Below the pieces are notes generated by a model. That model worked only from the letters and a program-made list of their open reading frames with translations. It made no database searches and had not been told where the DNA came from. Both the position numbers and the translations under genes were made by a program. Shown here piece after piece: positions 52,692-61,276 of a stretch of DNA of 64,000 nt (positions are counted from its first letter, which is position 1; every line of letters starts with the position of its first letter). The stretch covers positions 558,001-622,000 of the forward strand of contig CAWIBX010000005.1 of assembly GCA_963834405.1 (NCBI GenBank). Reading direction: 5' to 3'. Source of the stretch: Bog-473 sp963834405. GTDB taxonomy: Bacteria; Actinomycetota; Acidimicrobiia; Acidimicrobiales; RAAP-2.

Positions 52692-52948
52692 GTGACTATC
52701 GAGGAGACCTGGGTTTCAGACCCGGAAGTGGCCGCCCAGCCTCAGAACAACACCATCGAGAACTTCAGGTTGGTCTTCGACCGCATGTTCATGGGACGGT
52801 CGTCGGTCGGATGGATGACAACGAGGCGATCTTCAAGCGGATTCTGGACGACGAGGAGTTCCGCGAGGTGCTGATGGACCTTTGTGCGGCGAGGGTGTAT
52901 CGACGAGCACGCTCCACTACACATGATGGAAGGGACAATGGTGGCTGA
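52692..52948 (+). pseudogene. C-terminal remnant of a type I restriction HsdR-like subunit, frameshifted
   Basis: The segment reads NNTIENFRLVFDRMFM in one frame; after a one-base shift near 52,793 it continues TVVGRMDDNEAIFKRILDD and EEFREVLMDLCAARVYRRAR. This order matches the C-terminus of HsdR/type I helicase subunits (acidic helix with DxNE-IF-RI-DD-EF). The translocase and nuclease domains are absent. With the DUF4268-type fragment it indicates a former restriction locus broken by IS21. Confidence 0.65.
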
Positions 52949-53096
52949 CGAGCACAGAATCTTGAAGATTTCCGACACAACCACTCCCGAGACGGTAAAA
53001 GAGTTTTTTGATGCGATGTCGGAGGAGGGCTTTGGGCTGGAAGCCGTGGTTCCCGTGGGACCACATTCATTCTTGGTGATGAAAAAGAGTGGGTAA
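52938..53096 (+). CDS. 52-residue hypothetical protein
   Basis: A small soluble alpha/beta protein (HRILKISDTTTPETVKEFFD; PVGPHSFLVMKKSG) starting at ATG 52938 with GGAAGGGACA upstream. It overlaps the end of the HsdR remnant by 11 bp, as a co-translated neighbour would. Function unknown. Confidence 0.5.
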   Translation: MVADEHRILKISDTTTPETVKEFFDAMSEEGFGLEAVVPVGPHSFLVMKKSG

Positions 53097-53344
53097 CGCA
53101 GGGATGCGAGGTCGACATTTTCCACCGAATGAGTTTGAGCGCCCTCAGCCCTGTGCAAAGGCTGAAGTTTTCTGCCCTTCAGCCATGGCGTGCGTACTGA
53201 CGGGGTCGTTTGTCCCTCTAACCTGATCGTGAAGTGCCTTCCCCGGAACATACGGAGCCGTGTGGCACGCGCGAAGCGGACGTGGCGGCCCCATCTCCCG
53301 CACGGCCGTCGCACGAGCACACCCCATAGCCATAGGCTCCGAGA

Positions 53345-53698
53345 GTGGGCCACCGCCACTGGGTTGTCAGTGTCCTCCGTGCTGGCGCAGGAGTGCTGAT
53401 TGTCGCAGGCGCGTTCGCACTTCTCGGGGTGCTTGTGGGATTGCGAATCTTGGTGACCATCGTCGGCTGCGCCGCAATCATCTACGCCGGTCTGTGGTGG
53501 CTAACGGAGCGGTCGCAATCGAAGTTCGGTAAGGAACACCGAGCGTGGCGCGAGGAGAAGGCGATGAAGCCGATTCGGGAGGAGACCGAGAAGGTCCGAG
53601 CGGAAGCCAAGGAGGAGACGGAGAAGGTTCGGGCAGATGCCGAGGAAGCAAATCACCATACGCGGTCACTGATGTGGTGGCAGCACGGTGCCCGCTGA
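53345..53698 (+). CDS. Small membrane protein with coiled-coil tail
   Basis: A 117-residue protein: two membrane helices (about residues 12-33 and 36-52), then a heptad-rich helix with a duplicated EETEKVRAEAKEETEKVRAD unit. GTG start; no strong ribosome site. The last gene before the right attachment site. Function unknown. Confidence 0.55.
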   Translation: MGHRHWVVSVLRAGAGVLIVAGAFALLGVLVGLRILVTIVGCAAIIYAGLWWLTERSQSKFGKEHRAWREEKAMKPIREETEKVRAEAKEETEKVRADAEEANHHTRSLMWWQHGAR

Positions 53699-53961
53699 TC
53701 GGCCGGACAGGGAATCGGTGACCACCACCCCTCGGCCAACAGATTGGCCGTAGCGCCTTCACATTGCCGCGTGGTCGTCGCACACCCGAGTGGGGTGACG
53801 GACGGAGGCGTCGAGATGTGGCCGTGCCGCCGCCGACTACCGCGAACTTCGTCCGTATTTCGTCCGTCAGAGGTCCAAAGACAGGGCAAAGTGACGCAAG
53901 ACAGTGAATGGTGAAAGTGCTGGTCAGTCTGGATTTCGGCTGGTAGTGCTGGTGTCCTCGT

Positions 53962-54010
53962 CCACCCTCTCAAGGTGGCGACACGGATTCGAATCCCGTT
54001 GGGGCTGCTC
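53962..54010 (+). repeat. Right attachment site of the island
   Basis: A 49-base copy of the tRNA-Glu 3' half, with one change from the left copy: A for G in the T stem (CGGATTCGAATCCCG). The 5' half of a tRNA is absent, so it is not a functional tRNA gene. It marks the right boundary of the 34-kb island. Confidence 0.9.
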
Positions 54011-54024
54011 CCGTTGGGGCTGCT
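53995..54024 (+). repeat. 15-bp tandem duplication at the att site end
   Basis: CCCGTTGGGGCTGCT occurs twice head to tail (53,995-54,009 and 54,010-54,024), the first copy being the end of the att core. It may be a footprint of a second integration or excision at the same target. Confidence 0.8.
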
Positions 54025-54223
54025 TCAGAATTCCTGGTCAGCGAGTTGGAACTCTCGGCTTGGTTCGGCGGCGCCCATCCAGTTGTCCTTCTAGCCCTGA
54101 GTTGCCGGGCAAGGCATGTCATCAGCCGCTGATGACATGCACGATGCCAAGAGGTGCATCGCTACCGAGAAAGGGTGGCGACATCTGCGACAGCCGCGGT
54201 CGGGATCCGCAGTTCAGCAACGG

Positions 54224-54631
54224 TTAGGCCTCTACAGCCGTCCGCGCACGCCCGATCAGCCTCTTGGCCCATCCAACGAGATCCTGCGCTTCCCCAAGAG
54301 CGAAAAACGAGACGCCATAACTGGCGAAGTCTTTCTTCTGCAGCAGTCTCTTGAGGTCTTTTGCCATTTCCGCCCCGCCCGGCTCCACGGTCTCCAGAAG
54401 AGCGACGGCTTCCTCGTGAGCTTGCCCACACGCTCGTTTGCGAAGGCGGGCGCAGCAAGCGGCGTCTGATGCTGCAATGCCGGCCAGGATCGCCAGGGCG
54501 GCTGCCACGCCGGAATTAGGCACTGCCGTTGTGTCCTCAAGAACGAGCTCGGCCGCGAGTACGAAGGCCTCGGCTTGCTCGAGTCGCGTCTGCGCCTCTG
54601 GCCTGCCGCACGTTTGCGTTCGAGGGGTCAC
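54224..54631 (-). CDS. HEPN-like protein paired with a nucleotidyltransferase
   Basis: A 135-residue all-helical protein. RACGQAH fits the R-x(4-6)-H active-site pattern of HEPN ribonucleases. The GTG at 54631 overlaps the stop of the nucleotidyltransferase gene by 4 bp, the arrangement of MNT-HEPN toxin-antitoxin pairs, in which the MNT protein AMPylates and silences the HEPN RNase. Classification from the motif is tentative. Confidence 0.6.
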   Translation of the reverse strand: MTPRTQTCGRPEAQTRLEQAEAFVLAAELVLEDTTAVPNSGVAAALAILAGIAASDAACCARLRKRACGQAHEEAVALLETVEPGGAEMAKDLKRLLQKKDFASYGVSFFALGEAQDLVGWAKRLIGRARTAVEA

Positions 54632-55215
54632 GATGCCCTTGCCAGTGCTGAGCGGTTCCCGCTGATCTCCATAAGGTCCTGCTCCCAGCTCCTTACGATC
54701 TGCTCCTCGGCGCGTCGCAAACGCCCGATCTCTGCTGGGCTCTTAAGGACAACCTGAGCCGGATTGCCGGTCCAACGTCCGATGAGGTCGGCGAGGTGCA
54801 TTGCCGAATCGCCAAGGTTCTCGACATCTCCGACGATCAGTAGGTCGATGTCGCTCGCCTCATCTCCGTCCCGGCGCGCCGCCGATCCGTAGAGGCCGAC
54901 CAGTAGCGGCTTCGGTTGCCAAGAGTCGACCTCCGCCCGAATGCGCCTGGTCAACTCGCCATAAAGGGATGCGAGGGCCTCGATAGGTCCGGTTGCAAGA
55001 TGCTCTCGGTTCAGCCGATAGCCGCCAGGGACGAGGTCTACGAGTCCCGAGGCGACCATTCGCAGCAATACGGTCCGGACGCCACTCTTGGAGGCCCCTA
55101 CGGTGAGTCGATGCACCGCTCCCAATGTCATTGGGCCGTTGGTCGAGCTCAGGGCGGCGTAGACGTGGCCGTCGAGGCTGGGTATCACGCTAGAAATGGG
55201 ACTACTGACGTCCAT
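54628..55215 (-). CDS. Winged-helix plus minimal nucleotidyltransferase (MNT) protein
   Basis: A 195-residue protein. The N-terminal 75 residues form a winged helix (TLGAVHRLTVGASKSGVRTV). The nucleotidyltransferase core has GLYGSAARRD and ASDIDLLIVG, the GS-x-D-x-D metal site. In MNT-HEPN systems this is the antitoxin; the fused wHTH could give DNA binding and autoregulation. Direct repeats lie just upstream. Confidence 0.8.
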   Translation of the reverse strand: MDVSSPISSVIPSLDGHVYAALSSTNGPMTLGAVHRLTVGASKSGVRTVLLRMVASGLVDLVPGGYRLNREHLATGPIEALASLYGELTRRIRAEVDSWQPKPLLVGLYGSAARRDGDEASDIDLLIVGDVENLGDSAMHLADLIGRWTGNPAQVVLKSPAEIGRLRRAEEQIVRSWEQDLMEISGNRSALARAS

Positions 55216-55235
55216 TAGGTCCTAAGTCCATCCTG

Positions 55236-55286
55236 TGAAATATCGCACGTCGTACACTATAGCGCACCCCGTATGAAATATCGCAC
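55236..55286. promoter_or_regulatory. Direct repeats upstream of the MNT gene
   Basis: TGAAATATCGCAC occurs at 55,236-55,248 and 55,274-55,286, 38 bp apart, in an AT-rich stretch just upstream of the wHTH-MNT gene; a weaker third copy (CGAAATACATCGCC) follows. Probable operator of the toxin-antitoxin pair. Confidence 0.5.
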
Positions 55287-55309
55287 ACTCTACGAAATAC
55301 ATCGCCACT

Positions 55310-55474
55310 GTGGGCGACACGGTCTTCGCCGAGAGGAGTGACACTGTGCACATGTCGGGCAAGGACATCACGATCCACGCCGTAGGGGTCTTCAAGATCA
55401 ACGACGATGGCAAGATTGCCGACTGGCGGGAGTACTACGACATGAAGGAGATCGAGGCACAATTCGCCGCGTGA
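55310..55474 (+). pseudogene. C-terminal fragment of a limonene-1,2-epoxide hydrolase-like protein
   Basis: The plus strand encodes GDTVFAERSDTVHMSGKDIT and GVFKINDDGKIADWREYYD, the C-terminal half of the SnoaL/LEH epoxide hydrolase fold, ending at a proper stop. No start codon with a ribosome site and no N-terminal half are present; the MNT promoter region sits in its place. A truncated relic. Confidence 0.65.
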
Positions 55475-55708
55475 CCTTTGGAGGTCCTTCGCGTCGCGCT
55501 TGGGCTGAAATCAGCCGATTCCATGGCCAGCCGGTCGATGGTCGGCCAGTCGGGCGTCATTTCATATCTGTGCACGCAACGCCCTTGCTCCCGGAACCAC
55601 ATTGACGTGAAGCGCGGGTGATCTGGCCTCTCACGGAATGTCCTCTCTCATCCTCTGGGCTGCAGAAGGTTTCGCTTAAGCCCTTCCATGACGGCGTCGT
55701 AACCGAGC

Positions 55709-56305
55709 TCAAAGAGCTCCTCGCGAGAACGGCGAGGATCGAGTCACGTTGTCCAACGTCGTCACCTGGACGCTCTGTGTGACGAAGTGCGACATTGCAT
55801 CGAGATCGATCTGACCCGTCATGAATGTGAAGATCGTCGCGAAACACACGACGGCGCCCTCTGGTCCGAATCCGCCTTCGGTCAGGAGCGTGAGTACGCC
55901 CTCCGCCAGCCGAGCGCCCTCGGTTGAACCTCCGTCCCCAAAGTGTGCTGACACCCCGGGGTGCTCGGCGAACACCCGGCGGGCCTCGTGGAGAAGCTTC
56001 CGGAGCCGTTCCTCCCAGTCGCCCTCATCGATTCCCGGGACGCGGATTTCGCTCAGGATGTCGTCGACGACCAGTGCATGGAGGTATTCCCGACTCGGCG
56101 CGTAGTGATAGATCGTCATCGGCGGAACGCCGAGCTCCCGTGCCAGTGCTCGCATCGAGAGATTCTCCAGGCCGACATCGCGAGTCAGACGAAGGGCGCC
56201 CTCGACGACCTGATGTGTGCTGAGCGACGGCGGTCGCCCCCGCGAGCGAGGTCTGTCATTCGCCGCGGAATGTGAGCGAGCGCTGGGGGGATGGCTACTG
56301 GGCAA
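55709..56305 (-). CDS. TetR-family regulator
   Basis: About 198 residues. HTH: VVEGALRLTRDVGLENLSMR, then LARELGVPPMTIYHYAPSRE (the TIYxY-type recognition helix). The C-terminal ligand domain follows. The start is uncertain: no ATG or GTG lies near, and TTG 56305 is chosen so as not to overlap the divergent P450 gene; another TTG is at 56345. Probably controls the divergent P450 gene. Confidence 0.75.
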   Translation of the reverse strand: MPSSHPPSARSHSAANDRPRSRGRPPSLSTHQVVEGALRLTRDVGLENLSMRALARELGVPPMTIYHYAPSREYLHALVVDDILSEIRVPGIDEGDWEERLRKLLHEARRVFAEHPGVSAHFGDGGSTEGARLAEGVLTLLTEGGFGPEGAVVCFATIFTFMTGQIDLDAMSHFVTQSVQVTTLDNVTRSSPFSRGAL

Positions 56306-56336
56306 CCGCTTGCTCGTCTCGCTGCTTATTTCTAGT

Positions 56337-57625
56337 ATGCCGTACGACAATAACACCCACGACGGCCGGAAGCTCCGCCAGGGGGCTGGCAGAAGAAGGG
56401 ACCAGGTGGACCAGGAGATCCCCGGAACGCTGCTGCTGGACCCACAGGTCGTTGATGATCCGTACCCCTTCTTCAGGCGGCTGCGAGAGCACGCCCCGGT
56501 GTGGGAGGCGGGCGGCACCGGGGTGTTCACGGTCAGCACGTTCGATCTCTTGGTCGAAGCGAGCGCTCGGGTTACCGATTTCTCATCGAACATGAAGAGC
56601 CTGCTCTACCGCGACGACGCCGGACTTCCTGGCCGGTTCACGTTCGGTGACGCCGGTGGACAGGCGCTGGCAACCGCCGATCCGCCCTTGCACGAAGTCC
56701 ATCGCCGAGCGGTGTTTCCCGAGCTGGTGACCAAGCGCATGGAGGCGCTCGATCCGGAGATCCGACAGCTCGCAGACGAGCTCGTGTCCCGTGCCTTGCA
56801 AAGCGGGACAGTGGATTTCATGGGCGCCATTGGCAACGTCGTGCCCGTCACGATGATCACCCGCCTCATCGGGTTTCGTGACAGCGATCTCGACGAGCTG
56901 TGGCGCTCGGCCGTGCACATGACCAGGCTGGTCGGGTCGACCTCACCTTCGACGAGCTCGTGAATTACGCGGCCGGTGGTGACCAGGTCCAGGCCTTCGT
57001 TGCCGACCAGGTGGCCGTAGCCGTCGAGGACCCGAGCGAGGATCTCCTCGGCGCCGTCGCTCGCAGCATCGTTGACGGAATCCTCACTGCATCCGAGGCA
57101 GCAGGCATCTTGACCATCCTGTTGAGCGCGGGCGGAGAATCCACCACGAGTCTGCTGGGCAACGCGGTGCGCATTCTGGCGGGGGACCCTCAGCTTCAAG
57201 AGCACCTCCGTCAGAACCTCGATCTCGTACCGCTCTTCGTCGAAGAAGCTCTTCGTCTCGAGTCCCCGTTTCGCTACATGATGCGCACCGTGCCGGCCGA
57301 CACGTCGCTCGGCGGCGTCGACATTCCGGCCGGGGCAACGGTCTTGCTGCTCTGGGCCGCCGGGAATCGGGACGAGCAAGAATTCGAGCGGCCCGACGAC
57401 GTCGATCTGAGCCGACGGGTCCCGCGTCGACATGTGGCCTTTGGGCGCGGGATCCATCACTGCGTCGGTGCGCCCCTCGCCAGAATCGAGGCACGCAACG
57501 TGCTCTGCGCGCTACTCGATCGCACCAGCAGCATCTCCCTAGACACCGGGCATCCGCCGCGTTGGGTCGACAGTCTCTTGGTCAGACGTCATGAGGAATT
57601 GCGCGTGCAGCTCCAGGCCCGCTGA
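56337..57625 (+). pseudogene. Cytochrome P450, frameshifted
   Basis: The N-terminal part (DPYPFFRRLREHAPVW, then ALATADPPLHEVHRRAVFP) and the C-terminal part are in different frames; the switch is near 56,940 (CTGGTCGGGTCGACC), where VDLTFDELVNYAAGG follows LVG in the next frame. The I-helix is SAGGESTTSLLGNA, the ExxR motif EEALRLESP and the heme loop FGRGIHHCVGAPLAR. Restoring one base gives a normal 430-residue bacterial P450. Decay or sequencing error. The substrate cannot be read. Confidence 0.85.
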
Positions 57626-57673
57626 GTCGAGGCATGAGCGCGGGCACACTGGTCCAACAGAAGGAGGTCGATC

Positions 57674-58687
57674 ATGGCCAGCGCAGCAGACGCTCGTGAC
57701 TGGGCTCCCGACGCGCTTCAGGGCATCATCGACTCCCTCTATACCCCGTTCAGCGGGCCGGGCGGCGAGCGCGTGGACGAGGAGGCGCTGCGGGGCCTGA
57801 TCGCCCACTGCATCGGGGCGCTGGACCACGACGGGATCTGGGTCGGGGGGCTCGTCGGTGAGTGCTGGGCGCTCAGCACGCTCGAGCGCAAGCGACTCCT
57901 GGAGGTTGCCGTCGCCGTGACCCGGTCGCTCAAGCCCGGAGCGCTGATCGAGGCCTGTCCCGCCAGCACGAACGTCCTCGAGACGGTCGAGCTCACTCAG
58001 CATGCGGCTGCCACCGGAGCCGACATCTGCTTCCTCATCCCGCCGTACTTCGAGGCCCGGACCTTCGAAGGCGTCCGCGAGACGTTCCGCTACGTCACCG
58101 AGCGGACCGACATCGCCCTCGGGTTGTTCAACACGCACGCCGCGGGCTGGATCCTGACGCCGGCCCAGTGCGCGGACCTGGCACGAGAGTTCCCCGCCAT
58201 CTGCGCCGTTAAGAACGGGATGTTTCGTCCCTCCCACTCCGCCGAGCTCCATCGGATCGCGCCCGAGCTCGTCATCTGGGAATGCGACATGTTGGCCTAT
58301 CGGGGCGGGTTCCTGCGACGTGGCATCAGCGCCCCGGGCATCCTGGGTGGCACGGGGTACCTCTACGAGCGCCCGGAGATCCCCCTGTACCGCCAGCAAT
58401 GGGAGCTCCTGGCGTCCGACAAACTCTCCGAGGCCATTGACCATTGGTACGACTCGGGGCTCGACGACCTCGTCGCCAACTTGCACCGTGCCTTCGGCGC
58501 ATCCAATGTCGACGCGGCCTACACGCATTGGGGCTCCGCCTTTAAAGCCGCCGCATCCGAGCTCGACCTGCCCGTCGGTGGCTACCCGCGGTCGAGGCCT
58601 CCCCAGCCTCCGTTCACCGACGCCCAGCGTGCCGCCGTCCACGCGGCGTATGTCGCTGCCGGCCTGGTCGCTGACGAGAAGGCATGA
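57674..58687 (+). CDS. Dihydrodipicolinate synthase (DapA)-superfamily aldolase/lyase
   Basis: A 337-residue class I aldolase-type barrel. GGLVGECWALSTLERKRLLE is the pyruvate-type-ligand segment (split as VGECWALST and ERKRLLE), and AICAVKNGMF holds the Schiff-base Lys. The usual catalytic Tyr in a YNxP loop is replaced by Phe in GLFNTH, so the chemistry may differ from DapA. Strong AGAAGGAGG before ATG 57674. It follows the P450, possibly a joint catabolic unit. Confidence 0.8.
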   Translation: MASAADARDWAPDALQGIIDSLYTPFSGPGGERVDEEALRGLIAHCIGALDHDGIWVGGLVGECWALSTLERKRLLEVAVAVTRSLKPGALIEACPASTNVLETVELTQHAAATGADICFLIPPYFEARTFEGVRETFRYVTERTDIALGLFNTHAAGWILTPAQCADLAREFPAICAVKNGMFRPSHSAELHRIAPELVIWECDMLAYRGGFLRRGISAPGILGGTGYLYERPEIPLYRQQWELLASDKLSEAIDHWYDSGLDDLVANLHRAFGASNVDAAYTHWGSAFKAAASELDLPVGGYPRSRPPQPPFTDAQRAAVHAAYVAAGLVADEKA

Positions 58688-58930
58688 TCGATTCGCGCCG
58701 ACCAGCTTGCTTGGCCGAGGCGCTCCCTACCGGCTGACACATCTGGGGCCCCGGATCTGGTCCAGAGGGAGGGACCTGGTTGGACCACCTGGACGATCGG
58801 AATCGCTCCACGGAATCAGACGGCTCTCGCTCCGGTTGTGACCTGTCGTGTTAGGCGAGAATCCACGGCGCCCCCTTTCACACCCGCCGTCGTCTGATGG
58901 GCGCGGAAGAGGAGGCAGTGGTCGCCGCAT

Positions 58931-59212
58931 TCATGGCTGCATGGGGGGATGGCACCCGGGCCGAACCCGGGTTCGGTAGGGAGCGGTGCCGGCCGGCTCG
59001 ACATCCCACCTGCCGTCTCGCCCGAGCTCGGTCCCGGCCCCCGGCCGGTACTTCGTGGCGGTTCCCTCGAGGAAGTACTCCTTCTCCAGGTAGCCGAGAC
59101 CCGCGAAGTCGAGATTCGGGCGACCGAAGGGCACACCCTTTTCGCCGGCGATCACCGGACCTGACAGAACGGCCATCGATTGAATCCCCTCTGTGGTGTC
59201 TTTACCGGTCAT
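58931..59212 (-). pseudogene. N-terminal fragment of an alpha/beta hydrolase domain protein
   Basis: From 59212: SGPVIAGEKGVPFGRPNLDF, AGLGYLEKEYFLEGTATKYR and RDGRWDVEPAGTAPYRTRV match the opening of a large family of secreted alpha/beta hydrolase domain proteins. The frame then ends in a short unrelated tail. The hydrolase core is missing, so this is a 5' remnant. Confidence 0.6.
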
Positions 59213-59248
59213 CCGTTCGCGAACGCCGGGACGGATCCTTGAGGTCGA

Positions 59249-60526
59249 CTACTGGCTGAGCGGCGTGTTGGAGATAGCGAGCGTGTTCGTCTTGCTGTCG
59301 TAGTCCAGCGCATACACCTGGCCGACGGCAGCCGGCTGGTCATGTCCAAAGGAGACGGGACCACCCAGTCCTGGAATGGTCGCGTTTCGCAGCCCATAGC
59401 CGGCGTTGGTAAAGCTCGAGGTCGTCAGGTCCTTGCCGGCGGCGTCGGCAATGTCCTTGAACATGGCCAAGTTCTGGCACGCCTGCACGACGGCCTCGTA
59501 CGTCTCGCCCGAACCGGGAGTGGTCAGCGTCGGCGTAGCGATGGCGTCCGACGGATAGGCCTTCCGGACGATGGAGACGCACTTTTGCACCGCCGGGTCC
59601 TTCCACATCGCGACGTAGCTTGGAACGGGGACCGAGGCAAGCATGTTCTTGACGTACTGAGGCGACACGCTGTTGGTGCTACCGGTGTCGACCGTGCCCA
59701 ACAGGGCTTCTCCCTGAGTGGCGATCCACGGCGGGTTGTACGCGCTCTGATTGCTCGACTCTGCCTTGGGCCAGAGCGAAGAGCCCGTCCCGACGGCGAC
59801 CACCTCGTTGATGCCGTCGCTCTCGAAGCGCTGCGCGATGGATTGCACGTCGGAGTACTCGGCCACTTGGTCGGTGGCTGGAGCACTGTCAACGGCACTC
59901 TGTACGACGTCGACGTGGAGCTTCTTGAGCTCGGACTGCACCGCGGTCAGCTCGTCCGTGTCGGCCAGCGTTCCGGCGAAGAGGCCGACTTTCTTTCCCT
60001 TGAAGGCCCCCCTCTTGTCGAAGAGCGACAGCTGCAGCGGGTCGTAGGGCTGGTAAGGAGGCACCTGGGTGAAGTTGGCGGCTGAGCTCGCCGTTGACGT
60101 CTCCATCAGCCCGTTGATCGCGACGATGTGGAACTGGTTCACATAGCAGTTCACCTGTTCGGGACCGAGGGCAACGAACACGTCGTCGTCTTCGACCAGC
60201 TGGGTGCAGGCGGAGACGGCGGCGGTACTGCCGGTGGGGTTGACCGCCACCAGGTAGGGCACGAGCTTCCTGCCGTCAACCCCCCCATGGGTGTTGATGT
60301 TCGCGATCAGTGCGTTGTAGGCGTCCGCCCAGTTGCCCTCGTTGAGGTTGACGCCGACACTCACCAGTGACGCGAAGTCGATGTAGGGGATCCCCACTTT
60401 GATCGAAGACCCGGTCACCCCCGGGGCCGCCGAGGTCGCTGCGGCAGGCCCGCTTCCTGCGAAAATGCCTATGCTCAGGGTTGCCAGGCAGGTCACCCCC
60501 GCGAACACGCCGCTCGGCTTCTTCAC
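59249..60526 (-). CDS. ABC-transporter solute-binding protein (type 1 periplasmic fold)
   Basis: A 425-residue exported protein: signal peptide about residues 1-35 (VFAGVTCLATLSIGIFAGSG), then a Leu/Ile/Val-binding-protein-like fold (SIKVGIPYIDFASLVSVGVN, ANINTHGGVDGRKLVPY, KKVGLFAGTLADTDELTAVQ). GTG 60526 has GGGGTGG upstream; the frame to 60598 overlaps the divergent regulator's region. No permease or ATPase genes are adjacent, so it is an orphan binding protein. Ligand unknown. Confidence 0.85.
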   Translation of the reverse strand: MKKPSGVFAGVTCLATLSIGIFAGSGPAAATSAAPGVTGSSIKVGIPYIDFASLVSVGVNLNEGNWADAYNALIANINTHGGVDGRKLVPYLVAVNPTGSTAAVSACTQLVEDDDVFVALGPEQVNCYVNQFHIVAINGLMETSTASSAANFTQVPPYQPYDPLQLSLFDKRGAFKGKKVGLFAGTLADTDELTAVQSELKKLHVDVVQSAVDSAPATDQVAEYSDVQSIAQRFESDGINEVVAVGTGSSLWPKAESSNQSAYNPPWIATQGEALLGTVDTGSTNSVSPQYVKNMLASVPVPSYVAMWKDPAVQKCVSIVRKAYPSDAIATPTLTTPGSGETYEAVVQACQNLAMFKDIADAAGKDLTTSSFTNAGYGLRNATIPGLGGPVSFGHDQPAAVGQVYALDYDSKTNTLAISNTPLSQ

Positions 60527-60607
60527 GACCACCCCTTTTCCGACCCCCGGCCGCCTCACGGCCCTTGCCGTTTTTTCGACCACTGGAATATATTTCAAGG
60601 AATTGGC

Positions 60608-60648
60608 GTGAACAAGTCACCAAAAGGGATTGAAGTGAACAAGTCACC
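60608..60648. promoter_or_regulatory. Duplicated 14-bp element at the start of the TetR gene
   Basis: GTGAACAAGTCACC occurs at 60,608-60,621 and 60,635-60,648, 27 bp apart. Each copy holds a palindrome GTGA-ACAAG-TCAC. They overlap the first codons of the TetR gene (two VNKSP repeats in the protein). An operator for autoregulation and for the divergent binding-protein gene is the likely reading; simple coding duplication is the alternative. Confidence 0.55.
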
Positions 60649-61276
60649 GGAATCGCCGGATTCCAAAAGCCCCGGGGCTGAGTCAACGAGCGCCACCGGG
60701 GTGTTCGTGCCGCCTCCGCCGCCAAAAACCCCGAAGTCAGCGAGTACGAGACGGCTTCTGCTCGAACTCGCAGCTCGGTTGTTCATTGAGCGGGGCTACG
60801 CGTCCGTGGGGATGCGCGACATCGCCTCGGCCGCAGAGTTGTCAAAGGGTGCCGTCTACGGGCATTTTCGTTCCAAAGGCCAGCTGCTCGTCGAAGTCAT
60901 CCGTTGGAAGTCCTCCATGGCCGATCAATCCGTTGATTTCGCAGAGGCCAGGGCTCATCCCGAGCGCGGTGTCGAACTCATGTATAACGAGACCCGCCGC
61001 GACATCCGCCTGCTCGAAGTCGATGCCGCAGCCGCCGCGCGTCACGACTCCGAAGTCGCAGCCGGCCTGAGAAGTTTCTATTTCGAGCGGCAAGCGCGGA
61101 CGCGTGATGCCGCAACCGAGCTCGACGATCCCGATACCGCGGCGTGGGTTATCGGTGCCATAGATGCGGGGATCGGAGTGAGGGAAGCATCGGGGTTGGA
61201 TCCGCCCGAGGCTCATCGACTGAACGCCATTCTCTTGGCCGCGGTGACCAGCCTCCCGAACAGGAAGGCACGGTGA
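60608..61276 (+). CDS. TetR-family regulator
   Basis: About 222 residues (213 if GTG 60635 is used). HTH: RRLLLELAARLFIERGYASV, then MRDIASAAELSKGAVYGHFR with the typical GAVYxHF recognition helix, followed by the FRSKGQLLVEV signature. The first 45 residues are Pro/Ser-rich and probably disordered. Divergent from the ABC solute-binding protein, which it probably controls. Confidence 0.85.
   Translation: MNKSPKGIEVNKSPESPDSKSPGAESTSATGVFVPPPPPKTPKSASTRRLLLELAARLFIERGYASVGMRDIASAAELSKGAVYGHFRSKGQLLVEVIRWKSSMADQSVDFAEARAHPERGVELMYNETRRDIRLLEVDAAAAARHDSEVAAGLRSFYFERQARTRDAATELDDPDTAAWVIGAIDAGIGVREASGLDPPEAHRLNAILLAAVTSLPNRKAR

Larger units (their letters stand above)
19810..54010. mobile_element. 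Genomic island of about 34 kb integrated in tRNA-Glu
   Basis: The element is bounded by a 49-base direct repeat, 19,810-19,858 inside tRNA-Glu and 53,962-54,010, differing at one base. A tyrosine integrase gene sits immediately inside the left end, and Xis/AlpA-like genes lie nearby. Content is mostly small hypothetical, membrane and secreted proteins with lower and more variable GC than the flanks. It has nested IS3 and IS21 elements and restriction-gene remains. No complete conjugation machinery is visible, so it is an integrative but probably not self-transmissible element. Confidence 0.88.

Noticed and set aside
21043..53700. Conjugative transfer (FtsK/TraB-like) machinery
   Set aside because: No P-loop translocase or relaxase with recognisable motifs was found; the only Walker A is in the broken istB.
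19881..53900. CRISPR array or phage structural genes in the island
   Set aside because: No regularly spaced repeats of 25-40 bases, and no capsid, tail, terminase or portal motif was seen. The repeats found are protein-coding blades or IS ends.
53962..54010. A second tRNA-Glu gene
   Set aside because: Only the 3' half is present, no D arm or 5' acceptor strand, and the T stem carries a mismatch. It is an attachment site.
55202..55462. Minus-strand frame opposite the epoxide-hydrolase fragment
   Set aside because: It is antisense to a clear plus-strand homologous segment and has no motif of its own.
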